64,000 nucleotides of DNA from Nocardia sp. Its GTDB lineage: Bacteria; Actinomycetota; Actinomycetes; Mycobacteriales; Mycobacteriaceae. A program made the position numbers and the translations under genes. The stretch is from positions 87,346 through 151,345 of the forward strand of contig NZ_JAODNK010000027.1 of assembly GCF_025465275.1 (NCBI RefSeq). The letters run 5' to 3'. Below, piece by piece: positions 40,203 through 48,916 of this stretch; within the stretch, counting starts at the first letter, position 1; each line of letters begins with the position of its first letter. The notes beneath the pieces were generated by a model. The model ran no database searches. It was not told the origin of the DNA and saw only the letters and a list, made by a program, of their open reading frames with translations.

Positions 40203-40622
40203 ATGGACATCGCCCCCGCGATCGAATTCGCCCGCGCACACAGCAAGTCGGTGCTCACCACCCTCCGCAAGAACGGTCGGCCGCAACTGTCCAATGTCAC
40301 GCACTGGGTGGGCGGCGACGATCGGATCCGCATCTCGATCACCGCCGACAGGGCCAAGTACTTCAACCTCATCCGTGAACCCTGGACCGCGGTCCACGTG
40401 AGCAGCGACGACTTCTGGTCCTATGTCGTCCTCGAGGGTGAAGCCGAGGTATCGCCGGTCGCGGCCGCTGTGGACGACGCCACCGTCGAGGAGTTGATCG
40501 CCTACTATCGCGCCATCAGCGGCGAGCACCCCGACTGGGACGACTACCGCCGAGCGATGGTCGCCGACCGCCGCGCCGTCGTCCGCATCACCCCGGCCCG
40601 TGCGTACGGCCTGCTGCGCTGA
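40203..40622 (+). CDS. PPOX-class (F420-dependent type) split-barrel flavoprotein
   Basis: 139 residues. The pyridoxamine-phosphate-oxidase-like split barrel is recognised by SVLTTLRKNGRPQLSNVTHW, RIRISITADRAKYFNLIREP, VHVSSDDFWSYVVLEGEAEV and RAVVRITPARAYGLL. In mycobacteria and nocardiae many such small proteins use F420H2 and belong to the TIGR03618 group; the substrate here cannot be told. Divergent from ligA. Confidence 0.85.
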   Translation: MDIAPAIEFARAHSKSVLTTLRKNGRPQLSNVTHWVGGDDRIRISITADRAKYFNLIREPWTAVHVSSDDFWSYVVLEGEAEVSPVAAAVDDATVEELIAYYRAISGEHPDWDDYRRAMVADRRAVVRITPARAYGLLR

Positions 40623-40699
40623 GCTACTCCACGCCCTGCCGGACTGTGTGCACCCGTGCGGGATCGGGTGCGGACGGTCCGGCGGTGCGGGAGGCGTTG

Positions 40700-41416
40700 T
40701 CAGGCGAGCACGGCTCCGCCGTCCAGCGTCAGCACGGTGCCGGTCGCGTGCGGCTGAGTGACGAAGAACAGGAACGCCTGCGCAATATCCTCGACCTCGG
40801 CAATGCGGCGCAGCGGGGTGCTCGCCGCGGTATCGGCGTAGAACTGCTCGCGTACTTCTTCGGGGAACGCCCAGAGCGGGGAACGGACCACGCCCGGCAT
40901 GACGGCATTGACCCGGATCGGCGCGAGCTCGACGGCGAGCGCACGGGCGAGGGTCTCCACCGCACCACACAGGCTGGAGGTGACCGTGGAACCCGGCACC
41001 GGCCGCGGGCCCGCCGTACCGGTGGTCAGGGTGATCGAGCCGTCCTGCCGCAGCTGCGGCGCGGCCGCCTGCACCGCTGCCAGGACGCCGAAGTAGCGGA
41101 GCTCGAAGAACTTTCGCGCCTCGGCGAGATCCAGATCCGCGAGCGGCGACAGCAGCAGCGCCTCACCGGCGGTGTACACCAGGTGATCGAGCGCGCCGAT
41201 TTCTTCGAACAACGCCCGCACCTGATTGCCATCGGTCAGATCGGCGACGTGACCGGTACTGCCCGAGGGCAATTCGGCCAGCGTCCGGTCGATATTGGCG
41301 CGGCTGCTGGAAACAACGGTGACCTTCGCGCCCCGCTCCGCGGCGGATGCCGCGACCGCGAAACCGATGCCGGAGGTGCCACCGAGAACTACTACGTGCT
41401 GGCCTGCGAGGGACAT
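40700..41416 (-). CDS. SDR-fold oxidoreductase lacking the usual Tyr-Lys pair
   Basis: 238 residues. Rossmann start VVLGGTSGIGFAVAASAAER and VNAVMPGVVRSP are typical of short-chain dehydrogenases. At the catalytic YxxxK position, however, the sequence is PGSTVTSSLCGAVETLARALA, with no Tyr or Lys, so classical SDR catalysis is doubtful. Some actinobacterial SDRs share this variation. Divergent from a LysR regulator at 41520, which probably controls it. Confidence 0.85.
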   Translation of the reverse strand: MSLAGQHVVVLGGTSGIGFAVAASAAERGAKVTVVSSSRANIDRTLAELPSGSTGHVADLTDGNQVRALFEEIGALDHLVYTAGEALLLSPLADLDLAEARKFFELRYFGVLAAVQAAAPQLRQDGSITLTTGTAGPRPVPGSTVTSSLCGAVETLARALAVELAPIRVNAVMPGVVRSPLWAFPEEVREQFYADTAASTPLRRIAEVEDIAQAFLFFVTQPHATGTVLTLDGGAVLA

Positions 41417-41519
41417 TGGAGCGCCTTTCGTGCTGTCGGAAACTGCTCCCCTACTGTCGCTTCCGCAGGTCACCGGCGTCCAAGACCTAAACCGTCCGCT
41501 GTAATACCCTGAGGGCATC

Positions 41520-42374
41520 ATGACCGATCTCGATCTCCGCAAGCTGCGTTATTTTGTCGCCGTGGCCGAGCACATGCACTTCGGCCGGGCCGCCGAACAG
41601 CTCTTCATCGCCCAGCCGGTGCTGTCCCGGCAGATTCGGGCGCTGGAGGACGAGCTCGGGGTGCGGCTGTTCGAACGGGACCGGCGCGGGACCGCGCTCA
41701 CCGCTGCGGGCGAGCAATTGCTGGCCGATGCCCGGCCACTGCTCGAAGGGGCACAAGCGTTGCACCGCAGGGCTGTTCGCGCCGCCCACGGCACCGATAC
41801 CTTCACGGTCGGCTTCATGCCCGGTCTCATCGTCTCTGCCCCGGTACGCGCCCTGGCGGCCCGCCACCCCGACCTCAATGTCGAACTGGTGCGCACGACT
41901 TGGGACGATCAGACCGCCGCCGTCCGGGATGGCCGCGTCGACATCAGCTTCGTCCGCCCGCCGATCGATTCGGAGGGTCTGCGTACCCGCCCGCTCTACA
42001 CCGAGCCCCGAGTCGTGCTGGTGTCCACGGATCATCCCCTGGCCGGCAAGGAATCCATCGTGCTGGCCGATCTGGCCGGCGATCACCTGCTGCAGGACCC
42101 GGACATGTTCCCCGAATGGCGTGCCGCCGCAACCGATCCGCGGGCACAGAGCCAGCCTGTCCCGGTGTTCCGCAGTGTCGAGGAGAAGCTCGAACACGTC
42201 GCGGTACGTCGCGGCATCGCATTCCTGCCGCTCTCGGTGGCCACCTTCTATACCCGCTCTGACATCACCTACATCGCTGTCTCGGACCTGTCCCCCGGCG
42301 AGGTGAACCTGGCCTGGGACAGCGCCCGCTGTAGCCCGCTCATCGACGAATTCGCCGATCTCGCAGCGGTTTAG
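41520..42374 (+). CDS. LysR family transcriptional regulator
   Basis: 284 residues. HTH at about 5-60 (LRKLRYFVAVAEHMHFGRAA, AQPVLSRQIRALEDELGVRLF), followed by a periplasmic-binding-like effector domain (about 90-280: FTVGFMPGLIVSAPVRALAA). Divergent from the atypical SDR across a 103-bp gap, the standard arrangement for a LysR regulator and its target. Effector unknown. Confidence 0.93.
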   Translation: MTDLDLRKLRYFVAVAEHMHFGRAAEQLFIAQPVLSRQIRALEDELGVRLFERDRRGTALTAAGEQLLADARPLLEGAQALHRRAVRAAHGTDTFTVGFMPGLIVSAPVRALAARHPDLNVELVRTTWDDQTAAVRDGRVDISFVRPPIDSEGLRTRPLYTEPRVVLVSTDHPLAGKESIVLADLAGDHLLQDPDMFPEWRAAATDPRAQSQPVPVFRSVEEKLEHVAVRRGIAFLPLSVATFYTRSDITYIAVSDLSPGEVNLAWDSARCSPLIDEFADLAAV

Positions 42375-42394
42375 CCGCGCGGATTCCGCAGCGG

Positions 42395-42823
42395 TCAGCC
42401 CTGTTCGGCGGCCTCCTTGACGCCGTTCACGAGCATCTCCCACATGCCGCGGGAGTGCTCGGCCTCGTCCTCGCTGGCATTGTTGTCCTGGCTCAGCGAC
42501 AGGTGGGTCGTCTCACCGTTGCCGGTCAGCTCGTAGGTGAGCGTGTGGTAGTTCTCCGGCACGTCCGGCGCGCCGCTGAGCGGGCTGTAGTGCGTCATCT
42601 TCAGCAGTCGGTCGGGCTCGACCGCGAGCAGCTCACCCTTGTCCTCGTACGGCTTGCCCTCGTAGACGCCCTGCCAGGTGATCGGGCTGCCTACCTGCCA
42701 GTCGGTGTGCACATCGGCCCCGAACATGAACTTGCGGATCTGCTCGGGGTCGGTCAGTACGGCCCACACCTGCTTAGGTGAGGCAGCGATATCGGTTTCT
42801 GCGGTGGCGACGAATCCGGTCAT
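42395..42823 (-). CDS. SRPBCC domain (AHSA1-like) protein
   Basis: 142 residues from MTGFVATAETDIAASPKQVW. START/AHSA1 lipid- or ligand-binding fold: ASPKQVWAVLTDPEQIRKFM, GADVHTDWQVGSPITWQGVY, LTYELTGNGETTHLSLSQDN, EHSRGMWEMLVNGVKE. The ligand is unknown. It lies 71 bases after the ArsR/SRPBCC fusion on the same strand and is probably cotranscribed with it. Confidence 0.9.
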   Translation of the reverse strand: MTGFVATAETDIAASPKQVWAVLTDPEQIRKFMFGADVHTDWQVGSPITWQGVYEGKPYEDKGELLAVEPDRLLKMTHYSPLSGAPDVPENYHTLTYELTGNGETTHLSLSQDNNASEDEAEHSRGMWEMLVNGVKEAAEQG

Positions 42824-42894
42824 CGATCTCAACTCCCATTTGTCGGTCACCCTGACTCTAGAAGCACCGTGAGCCGTGGTCTTGCAAATACGCG

Positions 42895-43716
42895 TCACGG
42901 CAGTTCGGGTTCGGGGAGCGTGTCCCCGGTCTCCAGGAGGGTCTTGAGGTTGGCGAGGATGGCGGGCCAGCCTTCGCGGATGCCGATGAGCATGAGGCTC
43001 TCGGGGCCGAAGCCGTTGTGCACGACGGTGAGTTTGACCATGTCGCGCAGGGGGACGAGGTCGAAGGTCACGGTCGAGCGCGGCTCACCGGAGAGTTGGG
43101 TGAAATCCTCTGCGCTGAAGCCGAATTGATCGGCGAAGGCTTGATCGACGGTGTGCCAGGTGTAGGACAGGGTGCGGTAGGGGTCGGCGGTGACGACAAC
43201 CTGTCCGGGGTCCTTGCCGACCCAGCCGGACTGCTCCCAGACCATGGGTGAGCCGGGCTGCCAATCGGTTTCGAAGGTGGCGCCCCAGTAGCGCTTGGTG
43301 AAGGCGGGGTCGGTGAGGGCCTGCCAGAGCTTCTCCGGGGTGGTCCTGATGTAGGTGGCGTAGACGAATTCCTCACTCATGGTGGCGCTCTCCAATGCGG
43401 TTTTGAGGTCGGCGAGGGCATGTACCCGGCCGCGGTCGTATCGGTTGATCCAGCGCTCGGCGATGGCGTTGACGGGTTCGGCATTGAGGTAGTGCAGCTT
43501 TTCGCGGCCGCGCCACAGGGTGGTGACCAGGTTGGCCGCCTCCAGGACGGCCAGATGCTTGCTGACCGCCTGCCGGGACATCTCCAGGCCGGTGCACAAC
43601 TCCCGCAGCGTCTGGCCGGTGCGCTCGTTCAGGCTGTCGAGCAGGCGGCGGCGACTGGGGTCGGCCAGTGCCTTGAAAACCTCGTCCACCTGCACCTCGT
43701 TCGTGCTTATCGCCAT
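42895..43716 (-). CDS. ArsR-type HTH regulator fused to an SRPBCC domain
   Basis: 273 residues from MAISTNEVQVDEVFKAL. Residues 8-95 are a winged helix of ArsR type (LADPSRRRLLDSLNERTGQT, LEMSRQAVSKHLAVLEAANL); residues about 120-255 are an AHSA1-like SRPBCC domain (FVYATYIRTTPEKLWQALTD, YWGATFETDWQPGSPMVWEQ). The ATG sits directly against a palindrome (43717-43736), implying autoregulation. No metal-binding ArsR Cys motif is visible, so the SRPBCC part may sense a small hydrophobic ligand. Confidence 0.92.
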   Translation of the reverse strand: MAISTNEVQVDEVFKALADPSRRRLLDSLNERTGQTLRELCTGLEMSRQAVSKHLAVLEAANLVTTLWRGREKLHYLNAEPVNAIAERWINRYDRGRVHALADLKTALESATMSEEFVYATYIRTTPEKLWQALTDPAFTKRYWGATFETDWQPGSPMVWEQSGWVGKDPGQVVVTADPYRTLSYTWHTVDQAFADQFGFSAEDFTQLSGEPRSTVTFDLVPLRDMVKLTVVHNGFGPESLMLIGIREGWPAILANLKTLLETGDTLPEPELP

Positions 43717-43736
43717 ATGCAACTTATTGGTTGCAT
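43717..43736. promoter_or_regulatory. palindromic operator at the arsR-like start
   Basis: Perfect inverted repeat atgcaacttattggttgcat (7-bp arms, 6-base spacer) immediately upstream of the ATG at 43716. Binding at this spot would block transcription or translation initiation, consistent with an ArsR autorepressor site. Confidence 0.7.
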
Positions 43737-43861
43737 GACCCAGAATAGGCAGCCGCGCGGTTGCCTGTCAATGACGGTGTCGATCACGGTGTGGATGAAA
43801 ACTGTTCGCGCGACACGTGTCCGATACGGGCGGATGGCTTTAACGCTCGCCGACCGGCAGG

Positions 43862-45187
43862 ATGACCAGGGTGTTGCGCAGTTTTCAGGTGGCGAACCAC
43901 CGATCCCTCGCCGAGCCGCAGGAGTTGCGGCTCACCCGCGGCAATGGTCCTGTCGCTGCCCCCGTCACCGCGGTGTACGGCCCCGCCGCCGCGGGCAAAT
44001 CCAGCCTCGTCGGTGCACTGGACCGCATGCGTGACGCGGTACTGAACTCGGTCACCGGCTGGGACCCCTTCTCCGGACCGGTGCGCACCCCGCACCTCGG
44101 ATTCGCGGACCGCCCTTCGACATTCGTGGCGCACTTCGTCGCCGAGGGCTGCCCGTACACCTACGGGTTCCGGCTCGACAATGCCGATGTGAGTGCCGAA
44201 TGGCTGCATTCGTACCCGCACAATCGCAAGCGCATCGTCTTCGAGCGCGGGGGTGACGAGATCCGCATCGGGCCCATGTTCGAGGCCGCGCGCTACGGAC
44301 TCGGCGCGGTGGTGCCACTGGTGCGCCCGAATGCCCTGCTGCTCAGCCTGTCCGGGCAGCTGTACGCCGAACCGCTGGTGCCCGCCTACCGCTGGTTCCA
44401 GTCACTGCTGGAAGTGCAGTGCGGACAACCGGATCCGGCCGATATCGCACAGCGGGTGGGTAGTCACATCTCCCGCTCCACCGAGCATGCGGTACGCCTG
44501 CTGACGGTGCTGCGCTCGGCCGATCTGGGCATCACCGATCTGCTGCTGCCCAGCGACGATCCCATGTACGCCGACTACTTGCACGACCTCGATACCGATA
44601 TCGCCAGCACCACAAAGGAAATCGAGTCCTGCACCACCTCCTCCAGCTATGCGGAGGAGCTGTTCCTCGAGCACGGCATCACCATCACCCTGCTGCAGCG
44701 GGAGCTGTCGAATCTGTTCGGCGCGCGTGATGCCCTGTACTCCCGCATGGTCGCGCGCCGGGGCGTCGGCCTGGGCCTGGCGCACGAGGGCATCGACACC
44801 GCCTTCGATATCACCGACGAGTCCAGCGCCACCCTGGCCATGCTGCGGCTGCTGCCGCCCATGCTGGACGCCCTCGACGCCGGCGGTGTCCTCATGGTCG
44901 ACGATATCGACGAGCATCTGGCGCCCGAGACCGCCGACAGCCTCATCCAGCTCTTCCAGAACCCCGAAACCAATACGCACGGTGCGCAATTGGTCTTCAC
45001 CACAGCCAATCGCATGCTGATCGATCGCGGCAACGGCCGCTCACAATCCAAGCGCACCATCGTCTGGGGAATCCGCCGCACCCTGGACGGAACCTCGGAG
45101 CTCACCCCCGCCGATCGCCCCGCCCTGCCCGCGGGCGCCACCGCATCGCTCCCGGCCGTAGCCATCGCGGCGATCACCGCAGGCTGA
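43862..45187 (+). CDS. AAA family ATP/GTP-binding protein (OLD/RloC-like)
   Basis: 441 residues. Walker A VYGPAAAGKSSLVGAL (about 40-48). The long middle part has a helical region (about 225-290). Walker B GGVLMVDDIDEHLAPETADSL (about 340) and sensor AQLVFTTANRMLI follow. This resembles AAA15/COG1106-type ATPases, some of which act in phage defence with a partner toxin or nuclease; no partner gene is adjacent. Start ATG at 43862. Function not assigned. Confidence 0.8.
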   Translation: MTRVLRSFQVANHRSLAEPQELRLTRGNGPVAAPVTAVYGPAAAGKSSLVGALDRMRDAVLNSVTGWDPFSGPVRTPHLGFADRPSTFVAHFVAEGCPYTYGFRLDNADVSAEWLHSYPHNRKRIVFERGGDEIRIGPMFEAARYGLGAVVPLVRPNALLLSLSGQLYAEPLVPAYRWFQSLLEVQCGQPDPADIAQRVGSHISRSTEHAVRLLTVLRSADLGITDLLLPSDDPMYADYLHDLDTDIASTTKEIESCTTSSSYAEELFLEHGITITLLQRELSNLFGARDALYSRMVARRGVGLGLAHEGIDTAFDITDESSATLAMLRLLPPMLDALDAGGVLMVDDIDEHLAPETADSLIQLFQNPETNTHGAQLVFTTANRMLIDRGNGRSQSKRTIVWGIRRTLDGTSELTPADRPALPAGATASLPAVAIAAITAG

Positions 45188-45374
45188 ACCGGCCCGCCGC
45201 GCGGCTCGAGAATTCCACCGGCCGATGGCGCGGTCGGCTGGACGACCACGCAGCAGGGAGCGCTGTGCGAATCTGCAGACTGTCGGCGGATTCGCGGAGC
45301 AGGTCGGCGACGGCATCCAGAGCGCGGGCGACGCGGTGCCTATGCCGGGGTGTCGATTGGCAATCATTCAGCAA
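45174..45374 (-). CDS. possible small ORF, weak
   Basis: 66 residues starting MLNDCQSTPRHRHRVARALD, with helical VADLLRESADSLQIRTALP. It fills the 229-bp gap between the AAA gene and the next gene and overlaps the AAA stop by 14 bases. No signal, domain or ribosome site is evident. It could be the C-terminus of a lost gene or chance coding. Confidence 0.25.
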   Translation of the reverse strand: MLNDCQSTPRHRHRVARALDAVADLLRESADSLQIRTALPAAWSSSRPRHRPVEFSSRAAGRFSLR

Positions 45375-45416
45375 CCGCGCCGCGCCCTAACTTCGCAGCC
45401 CGCCTAGCATGGGGTC

Positions 45417-45788
45417 ATGCTCATGCAGCTCACGTTCATCGTATTGATCGGCGGTGCGCTGGTGGCGACCGTCATGGCCTTCCGGCGTGGCCGGGGCGGC
45501 GGCGGACAGATGGTCGATCCGGAATCCGGCGTCCTGTACGTGACCGGGGTCAGCCCGCGCCCGGACGCCACCGGCGAGCAGTACGTGACAATCAGCGGCA
45601 GCATCTCCGGGCCGACGGTGGTCGCGCACGAGGTCTACGGCCGCTTCGCCTGGGATGTGAACCAGTGGCCGTCCATCGGCGACCAGATCCCCGTCGCCTA
45701 CCCCTCAGGCAAGCCCGACCGCTGGCAACTCGCCCACCCCGGTGCACGCCCCTATTTCGGCTCCCGCCAGCGCGACCAGCGCAACTGA
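45417..45788 (+). CDS. small single-pass membrane protein of unknown function
   Basis: 123 residues. An N-terminal hydrophobic helix (LTFIVLIGGALVATVMAFRR) is followed by a soluble beta-rich domain with VLYVTGVSPRPDATGEQYVTISG, HEVYGRFAWDVNQWPSIGD and PYFGSRQRDQR. Not recognised beyond actinobacterial hypothetical proteins. Tandem 19-bp repeats begin shortly after its stop. Confidence 0.72.
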   Translation: MLMQLTFIVLIGGALVATVMAFRRGRGGGGQMVDPESGVLYVTGVSPRPDATGEQYVTISGSISGPTVVAHEVYGRFAWDVNQWPSIGDQIPVAYPSGKPDRWQLAHPGARPYFGSRQRDQRN

Positions 45789-45802
45789 CCAACGCGCACA
45801 AG

Positions 45803-45860
45803 CATTTCGCGTGGCGCGCACCCATTCGCGTGGCGCACACCCATTCGCGTGGCGCGCACG
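45803..45860. repeat. three tandem copies of a 19-bp repeat
   Basis: Units of cattcgcgtggcgcgcacc at 45803 (one extra t), 45823 and 45842, in the gap between two convergent genes, followed by short gcgaactcgtg duplicates near 45885-45910. No further structure. Confidence 0.8.
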
Positions 45861-45929
45861 CAATCCTGTGCAATTTTATACGCGGCAGGCGAACTCGTGA
45901 GCGCGAACTCGTGCGCGGTGGCGAGCCGG

Positions 45930-46766
45930 TTAGCGGCGGACGGCGAAGATGGTGCCGTTGGTGGGATCGCCGGTGGCTCCGGGGCGGTCGTATCCGGCGA
46001 CCATCTCGTCCCAGGTGCGGAATTCGGTGTTCCAGCCGTTCGCGATGAGCCAGTTGCCGGCGTCGGGACCCAGGCCGCCCGGCTCGCCGGGGGTGGCATC
46101 ATCGCCCGAAACGAGTCGGCGGAGTTCGGGGTATGGGCCGGTGTCCGCGTCCACCGCGAACTTCGCGACGCCGAATCGGCTTCCCGGCGCGGACAATTCG
46201 GTGATCTTCTCGACCACCCGCTGCGCATCCGCGCGGGTCAGGTAGCCGAGTACGCCCTCGTCCACCCAGTGCGTCGGCTCCTCCGGCCGGAAGCCCTGTG
46301 CCAGTAGCGGTTCGGCCCACTCCTCGCGCAGATCGACCGGCAGCACCTGCCTTTCGTAGCGCGGGATCACACCGGCGCGTTGCAGTATCGGCTCCTTGAA
46401 GTCGAAGGTGACCGGGAGGTCGAGTTCGAAGAAGCGGGTGTCCGCGGGCAGGTCCATCCGGAAGGCGCGGGTGTCAAGCCCGGCGCCCACGATGACGACC
46501 TGCCGGATACCGTGGCGGACAGCATCGTCGACATGGTCGTCGATGAGCCGCACGCCGATGGTGCGGCCGTCGAAGAACATGTCGACGAGCGGCAGCAGCC
46601 GATCCCAGCGCTGTCCGAAGAACGGTTTCGCGGCGTCGACGAAAAGCTGTGCGAAAGGATCGTCGTAGAGCCGATCCGGTCGCAGCGATTCCCTGGCCCG
46701 GATGACTGCGACCCCGATCGCGGTCATGGCCACACCGGCAGTGGGTACTTGCGCTGCCTCGGTCAT
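45930..46766 (-). CDS. class I SAM-dependent methyltransferase (LCM/TIGR00027 type)
   Basis: 278 residues from MTEAAQVPTAGVAMTAIGVA. Typical of the large mycobacterial/nocardial putative methyltransferase family: RLYDDPFAQLFVDAA, QVVIVGAGLDTRAFRMDLPA (SAM motif I, about 95), RFFELDLPVTFDFKEPIL and WVDEGVLGYLTRADAQRVVE. Substrate unknown. Divergent from the TetR regulator at 46888, its probable controller. Confidence 0.9.
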   Translation of the reverse strand: MTEAAQVPTAGVAMTAIGVAVIRARESLRPDRLYDDPFAQLFVDAAKPFFGQRWDRLLPLVDMFFDGRTIGVRLIDDHVDDAVRHGIRQVVIVGAGLDTRAFRMDLPADTRFFELDLPVTFDFKEPILQRAGVIPRYERQVLPVDLREEWAEPLLAQGFRPEEPTHWVDEGVLGYLTRADAQRVVEKITELSAPGSRFGVAKFAVDADTGPYPELRRLVSGDDATPGEPGGLGPDAGNWLIANGWNTEFRTWDEMVAGYDRPGATGDPTNGTIFAVRR

Positions 46767-46887
46767 ATCAATCTCCCCGTACCATTTACCTTGCCGCCCG
46801 GCTAGTAATCCGGGCATGCCGACGACGCTAGGCTGCTCCCTTGCCGGTCGTCAAGCAACCGGAAGCCGAATACGACTGGAGGGACTC

Positions 46888-47442
46888 ATGGACGGGCGTC
46901 GCAGCGATACGCGGGAGCGCATCCGCGCCGTGGCCATGGAGCTGTTCGGCGAGCACGGATACGAGAAGACCTCACTGCGCGAGATCGCCGAACGACTGGG
47001 CGTCACCAAAGCCGCACTGTACTACCACTTCCGGACCAAGGAAGACATTGTCGCCAGCCTGTCCGACGATCTGCGCAGCGGCATCGACGACATTGTCACC
47101 TGGGCCGAAGCCGCGCCGCCCGGGCGGGAGCGGGCGCAGGAGATCCTCACCCGCTACGGCACGCTGCTGCACAGCCTGGGCAAGGACATGATGCGGTTCT
47201 GGCACGAAAACCAGCCCGCCTTCCGCCAACTCGGATTCGGGGTGGGCCTGCGCTACCAGTTCCGGGTGCTCGCCGATCTGATGGCCGCCCCGGACGATGC
47301 GCCGCTGGCCGTATTCCACGCCCGCCAGGCGCTGCTGGCCATCAGCTGGAGCATCACCATGATGGGCGACCTCGATCTTAACGACGAGGAATGCAATGCC
47401 GCCGCCGGCCGCATCGCCTCGGGCATTCTGACCGATATGTGA
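46888..47442 (+). CDS. TetR family transcriptional regulator
   Basis: 184 residues from ATG after TGGAGGG. HTH (about 8-55: RERIRAVAMELFGEHGYEKT and VTKAALYYHFRTKEDIVASL). The C-terminal ligand domain is helical (residues 75-180). Divergent from the methyltransferase across a 121-bp gap and likely its repressor; no clear palindrome was found there. Confidence 0.92.
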   Translation: MDGRRSDTRERIRAVAMELFGEHGYEKTSLREIAERLGVTKAALYYHFRTKEDIVASLSDDLRSGIDDIVTWAEAAPPGRERAQEILTRYGTLLHSLGKDMMRFWHENQPAFRQLGFGVGLRYQFRVLADLMAAPDDAPLAVFHARQALLAISWSITMMGDLDLNDEECNAAAGRIASGILTDM

Positions 47443-47464
47443 ATACCGTTGCCGCCGAGCCGGA

Positions 47465-48511
47465 TTATTCGAAGTTGATCGACTCCGGCTCGTCCGCGTA
47501 AACGCGCGCGGTCTCGGCGGCGAGGCTCAGCGCCTGCCGCGCCCAGGACAGCGGTGCGCCCGCCAGCCCGCAAGCCGGGGAGACCATAATCTGCTCGGCC
47601 AGCAGTCGACGCCGGAAGCCCAGCCGATCGATCAGCCGCACACCGGGTTCGGCGATCTCACGCCAGGTGATGGGCTTGTCCGGAGCCGTGGTGGGCACCA
47701 GCCCGAGCACCAGATGCCTGCCGTCGTCCAGCAATTCGCCGATGCGGTCGAGATCGGCGGTACGGATGGTCGACATATCGAAACCGACTGCGGCAGCGCC
47801 ACTCCGGCGCAGGAAGCCGAGCGCGGGCGCAGCGGCGCAACTGTGCACCAGGACCGGTCCCGACTGGGCGCCGATCACCGTATCGAGCACGTGCAGCGCT
47901 TCCGGTTCCGGCATGGCGCGCACGGTATTGAGCATGCTCACGCCCTTCAGCGAGCCCTCCAGCACATCGGTCAGCAGCGGTTCGTCCAACTGCACCAGCA
48001 CATCCGTGGCCAGCCGCTTACCGATCTCGGCCACCTGGGCGGCCAGGCCCTCGGCGAGGGATTCCGAAAGATCGCGCAGCGCACCGGAGTCGGTGATCAC
48101 CCGATGCCCGAGCGGCAATTCCACCTCGGCGGCGAGCGTCAACGGCCCGGTGACCTGTACCTTGATCGGCCGGCCGGATCCCATGAGACCAGCTGTCTCC
48201 CAAGCCTCTTCGAGCGCATCCATGTCGGCGTGCAGGAAATCACGCGCCCGACGCGCCACCGCCCCGGGTCGCACCGCCAGCCGATATCCCCGCGTAGTGC
48301 TGTCGAACCGCATATCCACCAGCAGCGCCGACACCCGCCCGATCATGTCCGCACCCACCCCGCGCCCCGGCAGTTCCACCAGATGCGGCAGCTCCCCCAG
48401 CTCCCCCACCACGGTCGCCGCGGCCTCCCGCGCCTCGGTCCCCGGCCACGACCCCACACCGGTCGCAATACCGCCCCGCAAAACCCCAGCACCAGTCTCG
48501 ATGTCACTCAT
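47465..48511 (-). CDS. MetE/UROD-like protein (Rv3015c type)
   Basis: 348 residues. Cobalamin-independent methionine synthase C-terminal/uroporphyrinogen decarboxylase fold: GIATGVGSWPGTEAREAAAT, PHLVELPGRGVGADMIGR, KVQVTGPLTLAAEVELP, VLVQLDEPLLTDVLEGSL, VLVHSCAAAPALGFLRRSG, VSPACGLAGAPLSWARQAL. The HSC and PACG motifs match the zinc ligands His-x-Cys and Cys of MetE-type proteins, so methyl or thiol transfer is plausible. Same position as Rv3015c between ligA and mnmA; substrate unknown. Confidence 0.87.
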   Translation of the reverse strand: MSDIETGAGVLRGGIATGVGSWPGTEAREAAATVVGELGELPHLVELPGRGVGADMIGRVSALLVDMRFDSTTRGYRLAVRPGAVARRARDFLHADMDALEEAWETAGLMGSGRPIKVQVTGPLTLAAEVELPLGHRVITDSGALRDLSESLAEGLAAQVAEIGKRLATDVLVQLDEPLLTDVLEGSLKGVSMLNTVRAMPEPEALHVLDTVIGAQSGPVLVHSCAAAPALGFLRRSGAAAVGFDMSTIRTADLDRIGELLDDGRHLVLGLVPTTAPDKPITWREIAEPGVRLIDRLGFRRRLLAEQIMVSPACGLAGAPLSWARQALSLAAETARVYADEPESINFE

Positions 48512-48691
48512 CCGCGCCACTCCGCATCACTCGGCCATCCAGATCCAGCACTCGCACAACCACTCCGCACCGCCCACGCAGACTCGACGACCTAACGGCC
48601 TCGCCGGAGGCTACACCGGCGCTCGACTTCCGCCGACGCCCCGTCAACCCGTCGCCGACAGCCATCACCACCGCCCGCGCCATCTGCCATC

Positions 48692-48788
48692 CCCGCACGT
48701 GACCACAGGCTCGTCAGCTGCCACCCGGCACATGACCACGGACTCACCATCCGTGATCCCGACACGCGACCGAGGGCTCTCGCCATCC
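48692..48788. repeat. degenerate tandem repeats leading into a REP-like element
   Basis: Three or four diverged units with a period of about 31-36 bases, of the form cccgNcacNtgaccacNg followed by ctcNcc and atc, run directly into the palindromic element at 48789. Same architecture as 29043-29180. The remainder of the 48512-48916 gap is C/G-rich without a gene. Confidence 0.6.
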
Positions 48789-48875
48789 GTCATCCCGGCA
48801 GGTTTTTGGCCGGGATCCACACCACAGCACCCGAACAGTGTCGGTGGATTCCGGCCGAAAGCGCGCCGGAATGAC
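48789..48875. repeat. REP-like element, inverted pair, copy 3
   Basis: Left unit gtcatcccggcaggtttttg to gccgggatccac (48789-48820) and right unit gtggattccggccgaaag to cgccggaatgac (48844-48875), inverted with a 23-base spacer. Third member of the dispersed family, between the MetE-like gene and mnmA. Confidence 0.85.
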
Positions 48876-48916
48876 GGGGCCGATGGTGGCGGACCGGTGA
48901 ACCGGCCGCGCCACTG

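Noticed and set aside
43862..45187. A complete phage-defence system
   Set aside because: Only a lone ATPase is present, with no nuclease or toxin partner beside it.
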